From the NCBI GenBank assembly GCA_944343275.1, contig CALVMH010000005.1, positions 1 to 64,000 of the forward strand: DNA of 64,000 nucleotides. The letters run 5' to 3'. Of this stretch, positions 17,462-25,266 are shown one piece after another (positions within the stretch are counted from its first letter, which is position 1; every line of letters starts with the position of its first letter). Made by a program: the position numbers and the translations under genes. The stretch comes from an uncultured Clostridia bacterium (GTDB lineage Bacteria; Bacillota; Clostridia; Christensenellales; Borkfalkiaceae). The notes under the pieces are model-generated. The model was not told the DNA's origin. It was given only the letters and a program-made list of their open reading frames with translations, and did no database searches.

Positions 17462-20400
17462 TCAGCCGCGTTTTTGCAGCGTGAGCGTCGCCTTGTCGCC
17501 GTTGATGTCCAACGTCTTGGTGAAGCCCTCCGCTGTGCCCGCCTGCACGCACGCGGCAAGCACGTCTGCGGCGAACGCGCCCTTTTCGAGCGTCTTTTTT
17601 GCCCTGCCTTCCGCATCGTGCCAGAAAATGCAGATGCGGTCGGTCACTTCGAACCCCGCCTCCTTGCGCATGGTCTGCACTTTGGAGACAAGTTCGCGCT
17701 CGCAGCCTTCGTCCAAAAGCTCCTCGGTGAGGCGCGTATCCAGCGCCACGGTGATGCCGCCGCCCGCCGCAGCCGAATATCCTTCGGCGGAACGGGTGAA
17801 TATCTGCACATCCTCTTCCGTAAGGACGACGGATTCGCCGCCCAGCTCCGTGACGAACGAGCCGCCGCCGCGCACCGCAGCGACCACTTCCGCACCGTCG
17901 CAGGAGGCAAGGAAGGCGGAGATCTCCTTCAATTTCTTGCCGTACTTGGGACCCAGCGTGCGGAGCTGCGGCTTCAACTCATACTTCACAAGGGAAGCGC
18001 CGTCCTCGACGAAAGTCATCTTTTTCACGTTGAGCTCGTCGAGCGCGACCGCGGTGAGCTCTGCGTTCAGACCGAGCGGACGGTTGGACGCCACGAGCAT
18101 TTCCGAAAGCGGCTGGCGGTTTTTGAGGTTCCCCGCATTGCGCGCCGCCCTGCCCAGCGCCACGACGTCCAGAACATCCCCCATCCCCTTTTCGAGAGCG
18201 GAGTCGACAAAGCGCATGTCCGCCTCGGGGAACGCGCAAAGGTGCACCGATGCGGGCGCATCGGGGAAAAATGCGGGAACGAGGTTTTGATACATCATCT
18301 CCGCCATAAAGGGCGTATAGGGCGCAAGCAGCTTGGCGAGCGTCACGAGCACGGTGTACAGCGTGGTGTACGCCGCCGCCTTGTCCTCCGTCATCTCGCT
18401 GCCCCAATAGCGTTCCCTGCCGCGGCGCACATACCAATTGGACAACACGTCGGAAAAGTCCTGAATGGCGCGCGCACTGTCCGTGATGTTGTAGGCGGCG
18501 AGCTTTTCGTCCACGTCCTTTACGAGCGTGTTGAGCTTGGACAAAACCCACTTGTCCATGAGGGAGAGGCGGCACTTGTTCAGATCGTACCCCGAAGGAT
18601 CGTACTTGTCGATCTCGGCGTACAGCGCAAAGAAGGCATAGGTGTTCCACAGCGTCCCCTGGAACTTGCGCTGCACCTCGCTCACCGCCTCCGCACCGAA
18701 GCGGGACGGGATCCACGGCGCGCTGTTCGTATAGAAATACCAGCGGACGGCGTCGGCGCCCTGCTTGTCCAAAACGCTCCACGGGTCGACGACGTTGCCC
18801 TTGTGCTTGCTCATCTTGACGCCGTCTTTATCGTTGACGTGCCCCAGCACGATGCAGTTTTTGAAGGGCGCGCGGTCGAAGAGGATGGTGGAGATGGCGA
18901 GCAGCGTATAGAACCAGCCGCGCGTCTGATCGACGGCTTCCGAGATGAAGTCGGCGGGGAAGGTCTCCTCGAAGAGGTCCTTGTTCTCGAAGGGATAGTG
19001 ATACTGCGCGAAGGGCATGGAACCCGAGTCGAACCAGCAGTCGATGACCTCGGGCGTGCGCTTCATCTTCCCGCCGCACTTTTTACAGGTGCAGGTGAGC
19101 TCGTCGAGATAGGGACGGTGCAGCTCGATGTCCCCCGTCACGCCGCACTTTTCTTTGAGTTCCGCCTTCGAGCCGATGACTTCGATCGCGCCGCAGTCGG
19201 GGCACACCCAGACGGGGAGCGGCGTTCCCCAATACCTGTCGCGCGAGAGCCCCCAATCGATGACGTTCTCCAAAAAGTTGCCCATGCGCCCCTCTTTGAT
19301 GGTCTCGGGCATCCAATTGACGGAACGGTTGGCGGCGATGAGCCTGTCCTTGACCTTGGTGACTTCGATGAACCACGAAGAACGCGCGTAGTACAAAAGG
19401 GGCGTATCGCACCGCCAGCAGAAGGGATAGCTGTGCTCATAGGGAAGCTTTTTGAACAGCAGCCCCCTTTCTTCGAGCATGTCCATGATCCGCTTGTCCG
19501 CCTTTTTGGCGAACAAGCCGTCAAGTTCGGGACAGCGCGCGTCGAAGCACCCTCGCTCATTGACGAGCTGCACGACGGGAAGGGAATATCTTCTGCCCAC
19601 TTTATAGTCGTCCTCGCCGAAGGCGGGCGCGATATGCACGACGCCCGTGCCGTCGGTGAGGGTGACATAGCCGTCGCACACCACATAATACGCCTTCTCG
19701 CGGAAGGTCCCCTGCGCCCACGAAAAGAGCGGCTCGTACTCCGTGCCTTCATATTCCTTGCCCGTGTGCTTTTCGACGACCGTGTAATGTTCAAAGAAAT
19801 TGGGGACGAGCGCCTCCGCCATGATATAGCGCGCGCCGTCCGATTCGATCTCGACATACGTCTCGTCGGGGTTCATGCAGAGCGCGACGTTGGAGGGAAG
19901 CGTCCACGGCGTCGTCGTCCAGGCGAGGATATAGGCGTTCTCCCTCCCCTTTACCTTGAAGCGCGCGACGACGGACGTCTCCTTGACGTCCTTATAGCCC
20001 TGCGCCACCTCGTGCGAGGAGAGCGCCGTGCCGCAGCGGGGGCAGTAGGGAACGATCTTATGTCCCTTATAGAGAAGCCCCTTCTTGTGCATCTCTTTGA
20101 GCGCCCACCACACCGATTCGATGTAGTCGTCGTGATAGGTGACATAGGGCTCGTCCATGTCCACCCAATAGCCGACGCGGTCGGACATTTTGCGCCATTC
20201 GTCGGTATATTTCCAGACGGATTCCTTGCACTTTTTGATGAAGGGCTCGATGCCGTACTTTTCGATGTCCTGCTTGCCGTCCATGCCGAGGGACTTTTCC
20301 ACCTCGAGCTCGACGGGCAGCCCGTGCGTATCCCAGCCCGCCTTGCGGAGGACGTGCTTGCCCTTCATGGTCTGATAACGCGGGATGATGTCCTTCATGA

Positions 20401-20587
20401 CGCGCGTTAAAATATGCCCGATGTGCGGCTTGCCGTTCGCCGTGGGGGGACCGTCGAAGAAGGAAAATTCCTCCCCTCCTTCGTTCTTCTTCACCGACTT
20501 TTCAAAGATGCCGTTTTTCTTCCAGAACGCGATGACTTCTTTCTCGCGCTCCACGAAATCAAGCGATGTGTCGACCTTCCTGTACAT
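17462..20587 (-). CDS. ileS: Isoleucyl-tRNA synthetase, type 2 (eukaryote-like)
   Basis: Charges tRNA-Ile. About 1041 residues, longer than the usual bacterial type of about 920. It has the HIGH motif (KPHIGHILTRV, near residue 50), GWDTHGLPVELEVEK, the KMSKHKG loop (about residue 600) and a large editing (CP1) domain. Length and signature fit IleRS2, the form that tolerates mupirocin (family knowledge). I start at the ATG at 20587 (MYRKVDTS), after GGAGG; the longer open frame would enter the T-box leader. Confidence 0.95.
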   Translation of the reverse strand: MYRKVDTSLDFVEREKEVIAFWKKNGIFEKSVKKNEGGEEFSFFDGPPTANGKPHIGHILTRVMKDIIPRYQTMKGKHVLRKAGWDTHGLPVELEVEKSLGMDGKQDIEKYGIEPFIKKCKESVWKYTDEWRKMSDRVGYWVDMDEPYVTYHDDYIESVWWALKEMHKKGLLYKGHKIVPYCPRCGTALSSHEVAQGYKDVKETSVVARFKVKGRENAYILAWTTTPWTLPSNVALCMNPDETYVEIESDGARYIMAEALVPNFFEHYTVVEKHTGKEYEGTEYEPLFSWAQGTFREKAYYVVCDGYVTLTDGTGVVHIAPAFGEDDYKVGRRYSLPVVQLVNERGCFDARCPELDGLFAKKADKRIMDMLEERGLLFKKLPYEHSYPFCWRCDTPLLYYARSSWFIEVTKVKDRLIAANRSVNWMPETIKEGRMGNFLENVIDWGLSRDRYWGTPLPVWVCPDCGAIEVIGSKAELKEKCGVTGDIELHRPYLDELTCTCKKCGGKMKRTPEVIDCWFDSGSMPFAQYHYPFENKDLFEETFPADFISEAVDQTRGWFYTLLAISTILFDRAPFKNCIVLGHVNDKDGVKMSKHKGNVVDPWSVLDKQGADAVRWYFYTNSAPWIPSRFGAEAVSEVQRKFQGTLWNTYAFFALYAEIDKYDPSGYDLNKCRLSLMDKWVLSKLNTLVKDVDEKLAAYNITDSARAIQDFSDVLSNWYVRRGRERYWGSEMTEDKAAAYTTLYTVLVTLAKLLAPYTPFMAEMMYQNLVPAFFPDAPASVHLCAFPEADMRFVDSALEKGMGDVLDVVALGRAARNAGNLKNRQPLSEMLVASNRPLGLNAELTAVALDELNVKKMTFVEDGASLVKYELKPQLRTLGPKYGKKLKEISAFLASCDGAEVVAAVRGGGSFVTELGGESVVLTEEDVQIFTRSAEGYSAAAGGGITVALDTRLTEELLDEGCERELVSKVQTMRKEAGFEVTDRICIFWHDAEGRAKKTLEKGAFAADVLAACVQAGTAEGFTKTLDINGDKATLTLQKRG

Positions 20588-20830
20588 GCAAGACCTCCGT
20601 AAAAAATAAACCTCCGCGTTTCGGAATACGCGAAGGCATTGACCACCAAAACATACAAATGATATGCCGCAGGGATAACGGGCTGCGACCCCGTGCGGAG
20701 TTACTTCAGTTCCCCCCGCAGGCACGAAAGGTGATACCCGCAACGGTCTTTGTCTGCCCTTTCAGCGTGCGGGCAGCTCTCTGTGCAAAGGCTTCCGATG
20801 CGGACGCGTCCTCTCTTGACGCCGTATTTC
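20588..20830 (-). ncRNA. T-box riboswitch, Ile specifier (AUC), controlling ileS
   Basis: The leader is about 243 nt. The segment around 20745-20721 reads GGGTATCACCTTTCGTGCC, the typical T-box specifier loop, with ATC (Ile) at 20735-20733. Upstream there is an AGAGAG-like Stem I feature. Near the end, TTTTGGTGGTCAATGCC provides the TGGT that pairs with the tRNA 3' end. It is followed by the terminator at 20636-20601. Uncharged tRNA-Ile is expected to favour the antiterminator. Confidence 0.88.
20601..20636 (-). terminator. Regulated terminator of the ileS T-box
   Basis: Minus-strand stem CCTTCGCGT (20636-20628) with ACGCGGAGG (20619-20611), an 8-base loop, then TTTATTTTTT. Confidence 0.85.
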
Positions 20831-20836
20831 CGCTCT

Positions 20837-20865
20837 ATTATAATACGTTTCCGCGTATTTGTAAA
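20837..20865 (-). promoter_or_regulatory. Promoter of the ileS T-box transcript
   Basis: Minus-strand -35 TTTACA (20865-20860), 17-base spacer, -10 TATAAT (20842-20837). It overlaps the region just after the ZIP transporter stop. Confidence 0.85.
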
Positions 20866-20872
20866 GCGTTTT

Positions 20873-21742
20873 TTATACAAAGAGAATGATGACGCCCACC
20901 AAAAGCCCCACGAGCATGGCAAACGCGGGCGCTTTGGACCGCCACATGAGGATGGATTCGGGCAGCAGTTCGCCGAAGACGACATAGAGCATGGCACCGC
21001 TGGCGATGCTCAGCGAAACGGCAAGAGCAATGGGACCGAGCGTCCCCAAAAAATATCCGAGCATCGCGCCGAGGATGGTGGGCGCGCCCGTGAGCGCCGT
21101 CAGAAGCGTCGCCTTCCACTTCTTCATGCCGCCCGCGGCGAGCGGAACGGCGACGGACATCCCCTCCGGAATGTTGTGCAGTCCGATGACGATGGCGATG
21201 GCGAGCCCGCCCTTGCCGCCGTTTGCCGCATCGTTCGCATAGGAAGAGCCGATGACCATCCCTTCGGGAAAATTGTGCAGGGCGATGGCGAACGCCATCA
21301 CAAGCCCCGCCACAAAGAGCTGACGGCGGGATTTTTGCCGCCCCGTCTGTTCATACTCCCGCTTGTGTTCCTCGTAATGGTCGCTGTGGATGAGCTCGGA
21401 GAGCTGATCGGCGGTCTTGGGATGCGACTTATCGATGTGCCCGACCTCGGGATTGGTCTTTTTGTCGATGAGCGCATTGAGCAGATAGATGGCGCCGTAG
21501 CCCGCGAACGTCGTTCCGATGACGAGAAAGACGTGCCCGACGTCCCCCGCCCCCTGTGCGAGCGCGTCCGTCAGAAGGTCGAGACAGACGATGCAGAGCA
21601 TCACGCCGCCCGCAAAGCTCAGCAGCAGGCTGACGATCTTTTCCGAATTGCGGGTGAACAGAACGCCGATGAGGCCGCCTATCCCCGTTCCCGCAACGCC
21701 CGCGATCGCCGTGATGAGCACGACAAACCAAAAAGCATCCAT
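20873..21742 (-). CDS. ZIP family divalent metal transporter
   Basis: About 289 residues, with eight predicted transmembrane segments and a His/charged cytoplasmic loop after TM3 (about 115-150). It has the two metal-path signatures LHNFPEGM and LHNIPEGM in TM4 and TM5, as in ZupT/GufA-type ZIP proteins that import zinc, iron or manganese. The start is the ATG at 21742 with GGAG 7 bases upstream. Metal specificity cannot be read from sequence. Confidence 0.92.
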   Translation of the reverse strand: MDAFWFVVLITAIAGVAGTGIGGLIGVLFTRNSEKIVSLLLSFAGGVMLCIVCLDLLTDALAQGAGDVGHVFLVIGTTFAGYGAIYLLNALIDKKTNPEVGHIDKSHPKTADQLSELIHSDHYEEHKREYEQTGRQKSRRQLFVAGLVMAFAIALHNFPEGMVIGSSYANDAANGGKGGLAIAIVIGLHNIPEGMSVAVPLAAGGMKKWKATLLTALTGAPTILGAMLGYFLGTLGPIALAVSLSIASGAMLYVVFGELLPESILMWRSKAPAFAMLVGLLVGVIILFV

Positions 21743-21867
21743 ACAATTCTCCGTTTGCGGCGACGCCGCACGGCTCCCCCGCACGGACCTCCCGCTGCCG
21801 CGCTCTTCGGTACGCGGCATCTCAAATGACGGCACGCCCTGCCGCCGTTTTCTGCAAAACCGTATTC

Positions 21868-21896
21868 ATCGTACACCTTTTCGACAAAAAATGCAA
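21868..21896 (-). promoter_or_regulatory. Probable promoter of the ZIP transporter gene
   Basis: Minus-strand -35 TTGCAT (21896-21891), 17-base spacer, -10 TACGAT (21873-21868). This leaves a leader of about 120 nt before the ATG, with at least two short GC hairpins; I recognise no known metal riboswitch in it. Confidence 0.5.
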
Positions 21897-21941
21897 GCAT
21901 TCGCGGGGGGGGATATGCGCAACTTTTCGCCGCCGTTTTCG

Positions 21942-21970
21942 TTGACATCGGCAACCTGAAAGCGTATAAT
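21942..21970 (+). promoter_or_regulatory. Consensus promoter of the pyridoxal kinase-like gene
   Basis: TTGACA (21942-21947), 17 bases, TATAAT (21965-21970): a full consensus sigma-70 type promoter. Confidence 0.88.
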
Positions 21971-22002
21971 ATGGTCATATTTCCGACAACGAGGTATGTT
22001 CC

Positions 22003-22809
22003 ATGCGTGTTCTTGCCGTCAACGATATTTCCTGCGTGGGAAAATGTTCTTTAACGGTCGCCCTGCCCGTCGTTTCGGCATGCGGCGTCACCTGCGATAT
22101 TCTGCCCACCGCCCTCCTGTCCACCCATACGGGCGGCTTTACGGGCTATACCTTCCTCCCCCTCGACGAGGAAATGGACAAGATCGCCGCGCATTGGGAG
22201 ACGCTGGGGCTCAAATACGACCTCATTTACAGCGGGTACCTGGGGAGCCGCGCGCAGATCGCCTTTGTCAAGGACATCAAACGCCGTTTTCTGAAAGAGG
22301 GCGGCACGTTCGTGGTGGACCCCGTCCTCGGCGACAATTTTACGTTCTACAAGGGCTTTGACGAGGCGTTCGCCAAGGAGATGCTCTCCCTCTGCGCCGA
22401 GGCGGACGTCATCCTCCCCAACGAAACGGAGAGCTTTCTTTTAACGGGCACGCGCGATTTTTCCGAAGCCATGCGGCGCCTTTGCGCCGTATGCCCGCAC
22501 CCCGTCATCACGGGCGCGCAGGAGCAGGACGGCTATTTCATCTATTTCCGCGACGACGCCGTGCGCCGCATGCCCATCCCGCGGGTGGACGGTTCCTTCC
22601 ACGGCGCGGGGGACGTGTTCGCCTCGGCGCTGAGCGGCTGCCTTGCCCGCGGGCTTTCCCTGCGGCGGGCGCTGGAACTGACCGCCGATCTGTGCTACCG
22701 CGCCATCCTGCGCACACAAAAGGAAGTGCCGGACCGCAAATACGGCATGAATTACGAGCGCGAGCTGCTGCCCTTTTTGGAAAACCTCGAACGGGAAACA
22801 AACGGCTGA
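22003..22809 (+). CDS. Pyridoxamine/pyridoxal kinase-like PfkB family protein
   Basis: 268 residues, ribokinase fold. The N-terminus (LAVNDISCVGKCSLT) and the THTGGF segment match PdxY/PdxK vitamin B6 salvage kinases, and the C-terminal SFHGAGDVFASAL holds the anion-hole GAGD with the catalytic Asp. It has its own consensus promoter and a GAGG site before the ATG. Expected role: phosphorylation of pyridoxal/pyridoxamine to the cofactor form. A related hydroxymethylpyrimidine kinase is a less likely alternative. Confidence 0.87.
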   Translation: MRVLAVNDISCVGKCSLTVALPVVSACGVTCDILPTALLSTHTGGFTGYTFLPLDEEMDKIAAHWETLGLKYDLIYSGYLGSRAQIAFVKDIKRRFLKEGGTFVVDPVLGDNFTFYKGFDEAFAKEMLSLCAEADVILPNETESFLLTGTRDFSEAMRRLCAVCPHPVITGAQEQDGYFIYFRDDAVRRMPIPRVDGSFHGAGDVFASALSGCLARGLSLRRALELTADLCYRAILRTQKEVPDRKYGMNYERELLPFLENLERETNG

Positions 22810-22841
22810 GGAATTTTCCGGATCTTTCCTGCATACGGCAG

Positions 22842-22870
22842 TTGCATTTTTTGCGGGAAGGTGCTATACT
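22842..22870 (+). promoter_or_regulatory. Promoter of 6S RNA
   Basis: TTGCAT (22842-22847), 17 bases, TATACT (22865-22870); the predicted start at about 22877 coincides with the 5' strand of the RNA closing stem. Confidence 0.75.
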
Positions 22871-22876
22871 GTATCT

Positions 22877-23060
22877 GACACCTGCGGTGTTCGGAACGCT
22901 GATCACGCGGAATCCACAATGATGTTACGGGAGCGCAGGTCAGAGCGGATAGGCAAGGTCTGTACGAGAATACGGAAAGTCCGATGCCGCTTTGCAGCGC
23001 ACCCACCTGCGAGAAGCGGGTTCACCATTTTCTGCGTTGCGGCACAGGCGGATGTCCCCT
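22877..23060 (+). ncRNA. ssrS: 6S RNA (SsrS)
   Basis: A non-coding stretch of about 184 nt with a promoter of its own. The 5' end has CCTGCGGTGTTCGG, very like the conserved 5' segment of 6S RNA. GACA-c-CTGC (22877-22885) pairs with GCGG-a-TGTC (23048-23056) as the closing stem, enclosing a long imperfect duplex with GTCCG and GAGAAGCGGGTTCA elements. 6S RNA mimics an open promoter and sequesters housekeeping RNA polymerase in stationary phase (family knowledge). Call made by eye, without a covariance model. Confidence 0.8.
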
Positions 23061-23075
23061 TTTGCATAAACCGAT

Positions 23076-23106
23076 GCGCCCCGCATGCACACTGCATGCG
23101 GGGCGC
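23076..23106 (+). terminator. Perfect 13-bp hairpin after 6S RNA
   Basis: Arms 23076-23088 and 23094-23106 with a 5-base loop. No U tract follows, so it may be a processing or protection hairpin ahead of the terminator at 23124. Confidence 0.5.
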
Positions 23107-23123
23107 CGCCGCTAAACAGGCTC

Positions 23124-23161
23124 AAAGGGGGCGGCGCGCCGTTTGGCGCGCCGCCCCCTTT
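23124..23161. terminator. Bidirectional terminator between 6S RNA and ppk
   Basis: Perfect 17-bp inverted repeat (23124-23140 / 23145-23161) with a 4-base loop, A3 at one end and T3 at the other. It lies between convergent units and could serve both. Confidence 0.75.
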
Positions 23162-23178
23162 CCTGTTGATTTTTCCGC

Positions 23179-25266
23179 TCAGCGGCGTTCCGCCGCCTGC
23201 GCCAAAAAGGTCTCCTGCGCGTTGAGCGCCTCCCCAAGCGTCTCCACGCGGCGGTATTCCCCGTCCGGACAGAGCTTGCGCGCCTTGACGTTGTCTGCAA
23301 GCATCGTCCGCAGCATTGCGTCGATGCGCTCGGCGATCTCCCCGTCCAGAACGGGTGCGGCGATCTCCACGCGCTTGTCGGTGTTGCGCGTCATGAGGTC
23401 GGCGCTCGAAATGTACATCACGCGGTCCTTCCCCTTTCCGAAGGAATAGACGCGCGAATGCTCCAAAAATCTCCCGACGATGCTGATCACGCGGATGTTT
23501 TCCGTCTTTTGCGGAACGCCGGGAAGCAGGCAGCAGATGCCGCGCACGATGAGTTCGATCCTGACGCCCGCCTCGCTCGCCTCCACGAATTTTTCAATGA
23601 TCTCCTTGTCCGTCAGGGAATTCATCTTGGCAAGGATGCAGCCATCCTCCCCCGCCTTCGCCTTTTCGATCTCGCGGTCGATGCACTTGATCAGCCCGCT
23701 CTTCAAGGTCTCCGGCGCGACGAGCAGCCGTTCATAGGCAAAGTCGGTGTTGCAGATGGCGACGTTGCGGAAGAACGCAACGGCGTCCTCGCCGATGTGC
23801 CTGTCGGACGTCAGGATGTTGAGGTCGGTATATTGACGGGACGTGGATTCGTTGTAGTTCCCCGTTCCGAGGTGGGTGATGTAGCGCAGCTCGTCGCCCT
23901 CCTTCAGCACGACGGAGATGATCTTGGAATGCACCTTGTAATTTTCCATGCCGTAGATGATGGTGCAGCCCGCTTCCTGCAATTTTCCCGCAAAATAGAG
24001 GTTATTCTCTTCATCGAAGCGGGCGCACAATTCGATGACCACCGTCACCTGCTTGCCGTTTTCGGCGGCGCGGCAGAGAAGTTCCGCAATGCGCGAATGA
24101 TGTGCAAGGCGGTAGATGGTGATCATGACGGAGCTGACCCGCTCGTCCTTGGCACACTCTTCGAGCAGGTCGACGACGGGGTCCATGCTGTCATACGGAT
24201 AGGACAAAAAGATATCGTGCGAAGCGATGAGATCGATGAGAGAGGGCGCCGCCGCGACCGCGTCCGGCACCGCGCCTTTGAAGGGCGGATATTTCAGGCG
24301 CGCAGCCTCCTCGCGCGGGAGAAAATTGCCCACCGAGAACAAAAATTTATAATCGAAGAACCGCTCGTCGGTAAAACAGAACTTGGGATCGAGCCGAAGG
24401 ATCTTGAGCACGAAATCTTTCAGCTTGCCCCCCGCCCTGTCCGTTTCCAGGCGCACGACCCCCATGCGCGCACGCGATTCCACGCGCTGCTTCATGATCT
24501 CGGTGAAGTCGCGCTCCAGATCGGTATCGTCGATGGCGGTATCGAAATCGGCGTTGCGCGTGACGCGCATGAGCATCTGATCGTTCACCGCGTATCCCGT
24601 GAACGCATGACGGGCGAACAGACGCACGAGCTCTTCAAGCGGGATGAGGCGCACCTTTTTTCCGCCGCTCAGGCGGAACAGCCTGTCGATCGAGGGATTG
24701 ACGCACACGACGCCGATCATGCGCCGCCCGTCCTTCTCCAACTGACAGAGAAGATAGCTGCGCTCGTTCTCGAACTGCATGAGGGGATGTTTGGCGTCCA
24801 GCACCATCAGCGAAAGCAGGGGCAGGACGTGCCGCATGAAAAGTTCTTTGCACTCCTGCATCTGACGGGGCGTGAGGTCGGATGCGCGCAGGATCTTCAC
24901 GCCGTTCGCGGAGAGCTCCTTGCGGAGGGCGTTGTAACAGACGGCGCGCACGTCGTACAGCCGCCTGACGACGTCCGCAATGCCGTCCAGCTGCTTCGCC
25001 GCCGTCAGTCCCGTCTTGTTCTCCGTCGCCGAAGGTTCGGTAAGGCTCTCGTTGACGAGGCTGCCCACGCGCACCATAAAAAATTCATCAAGGTTGGACG
25101 TGAAAATGGACAAAAATTTGCAGCGTTCCAGAAGCGGATTGGTGAGATCGGCGGATTGGTCGAGGACGCGTTTGTTGAAGAGCAGCCAGCTGAATTCGCG
25201 GTTGATGTAAATATCGCGGATGAACTTTTTCTTCGCCTTGGGCGGAACGATGAATTCCTTGCTCAT
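23179..25266 (-). CDS. ppk: Polyphosphate kinase 1
   Basis: Makes polyphosphate from ATP. At 695 residues it has the N-terminal helical domain (NREFSWLLFNKRVL), the FTSNLDEFFMVRV segment, the catalytic His in YKVHSKI (about residue 430), and YTHLGTGNYNE, with the PLD-like C-terminal half ending in a typical VMYISSADLMTRN. Its start overlaps the ppx-like stop by 4 bases (ATGA), so the two are coupled. Confidence 0.96.
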   Translation of the reverse strand: MSKEFIVPPKAKKKFIRDIYINREFSWLLFNKRVLDQSADLTNPLLERCKFLSIFTSNLDEFFMVRVGSLVNESLTEPSATENKTGLTAAKQLDGIADVVRRLYDVRAVCYNALRKELSANGVKILRASDLTPRQMQECKELFMRHVLPLLSLMVLDAKHPLMQFENERSYLLCQLEKDGRRMIGVVCVNPSIDRLFRLSGGKKVRLIPLEELVRLFARHAFTGYAVNDQMLMRVTRNADFDTAIDDTDLERDFTEIMKQRVESRARMGVVRLETDRAGGKLKDFVLKILRLDPKFCFTDERFFDYKFLFSVGNFLPREEAARLKYPPFKGAVPDAVAAAPSLIDLIASHDIFLSYPYDSMDPVVDLLEECAKDERVSSVMITIYRLAHHSRIAELLCRAAENGKQVTVVIELCARFDEENNLYFAGKLQEAGCTIIYGMENYKVHSKIISVVLKEGDELRYITHLGTGNYNESTSRQYTDLNILTSDRHIGEDAVAFFRNVAICNTDFAYERLLVAPETLKSGLIKCIDREIEKAKAGEDGCILAKMNSLTDKEIIEKFVEASEAGVRIELIVRGICCLLPGVPQKTENIRVISIVGRFLEHSRVYSFGKGKDRVMYISSADLMTRNTDKRVEIAAPVLDGEIAERIDAMLRTMLADNVKARKLCPDGEYRRVETLGEALNAQETFLAQAAERR

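Noticed and set aside
17474..20410. A 978-codon plus-strand frame opposite ileS
   Set aside because: It is an antisense shadow of a certain gene; the product is Arg/His/Leu-rich without any domain, as expected from GC-rich codon use.
20628..20743. N-terminal extension of ileS through the leader
   Set aside because: The sequence is part of the T-box and its terminator, and the conserved protein starts at the ATG behind GGAGG.
21905..21912. G8 run upstream of the pyridoxal kinase promoter as a slippage switch
   Set aside because: It lies about 30 bases upstream of the -35 of a full consensus promoter and outside any coding frame, so an effect is unlikely.
22960..23000. GGAAAGTCCG string suggesting RNase P RNA
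   Set aside because: The partner conserved elements of RNase P are missing, and the whole stretch is only about 184 nt with a 6S-like 5' segment.
22919..23449. A 176-codon plus-strand frame over the 6S region
   Set aside because: It crosses the 6S RNA, two hairpins and the 3' end of ppk; no start signals and a composition typical of shadows.
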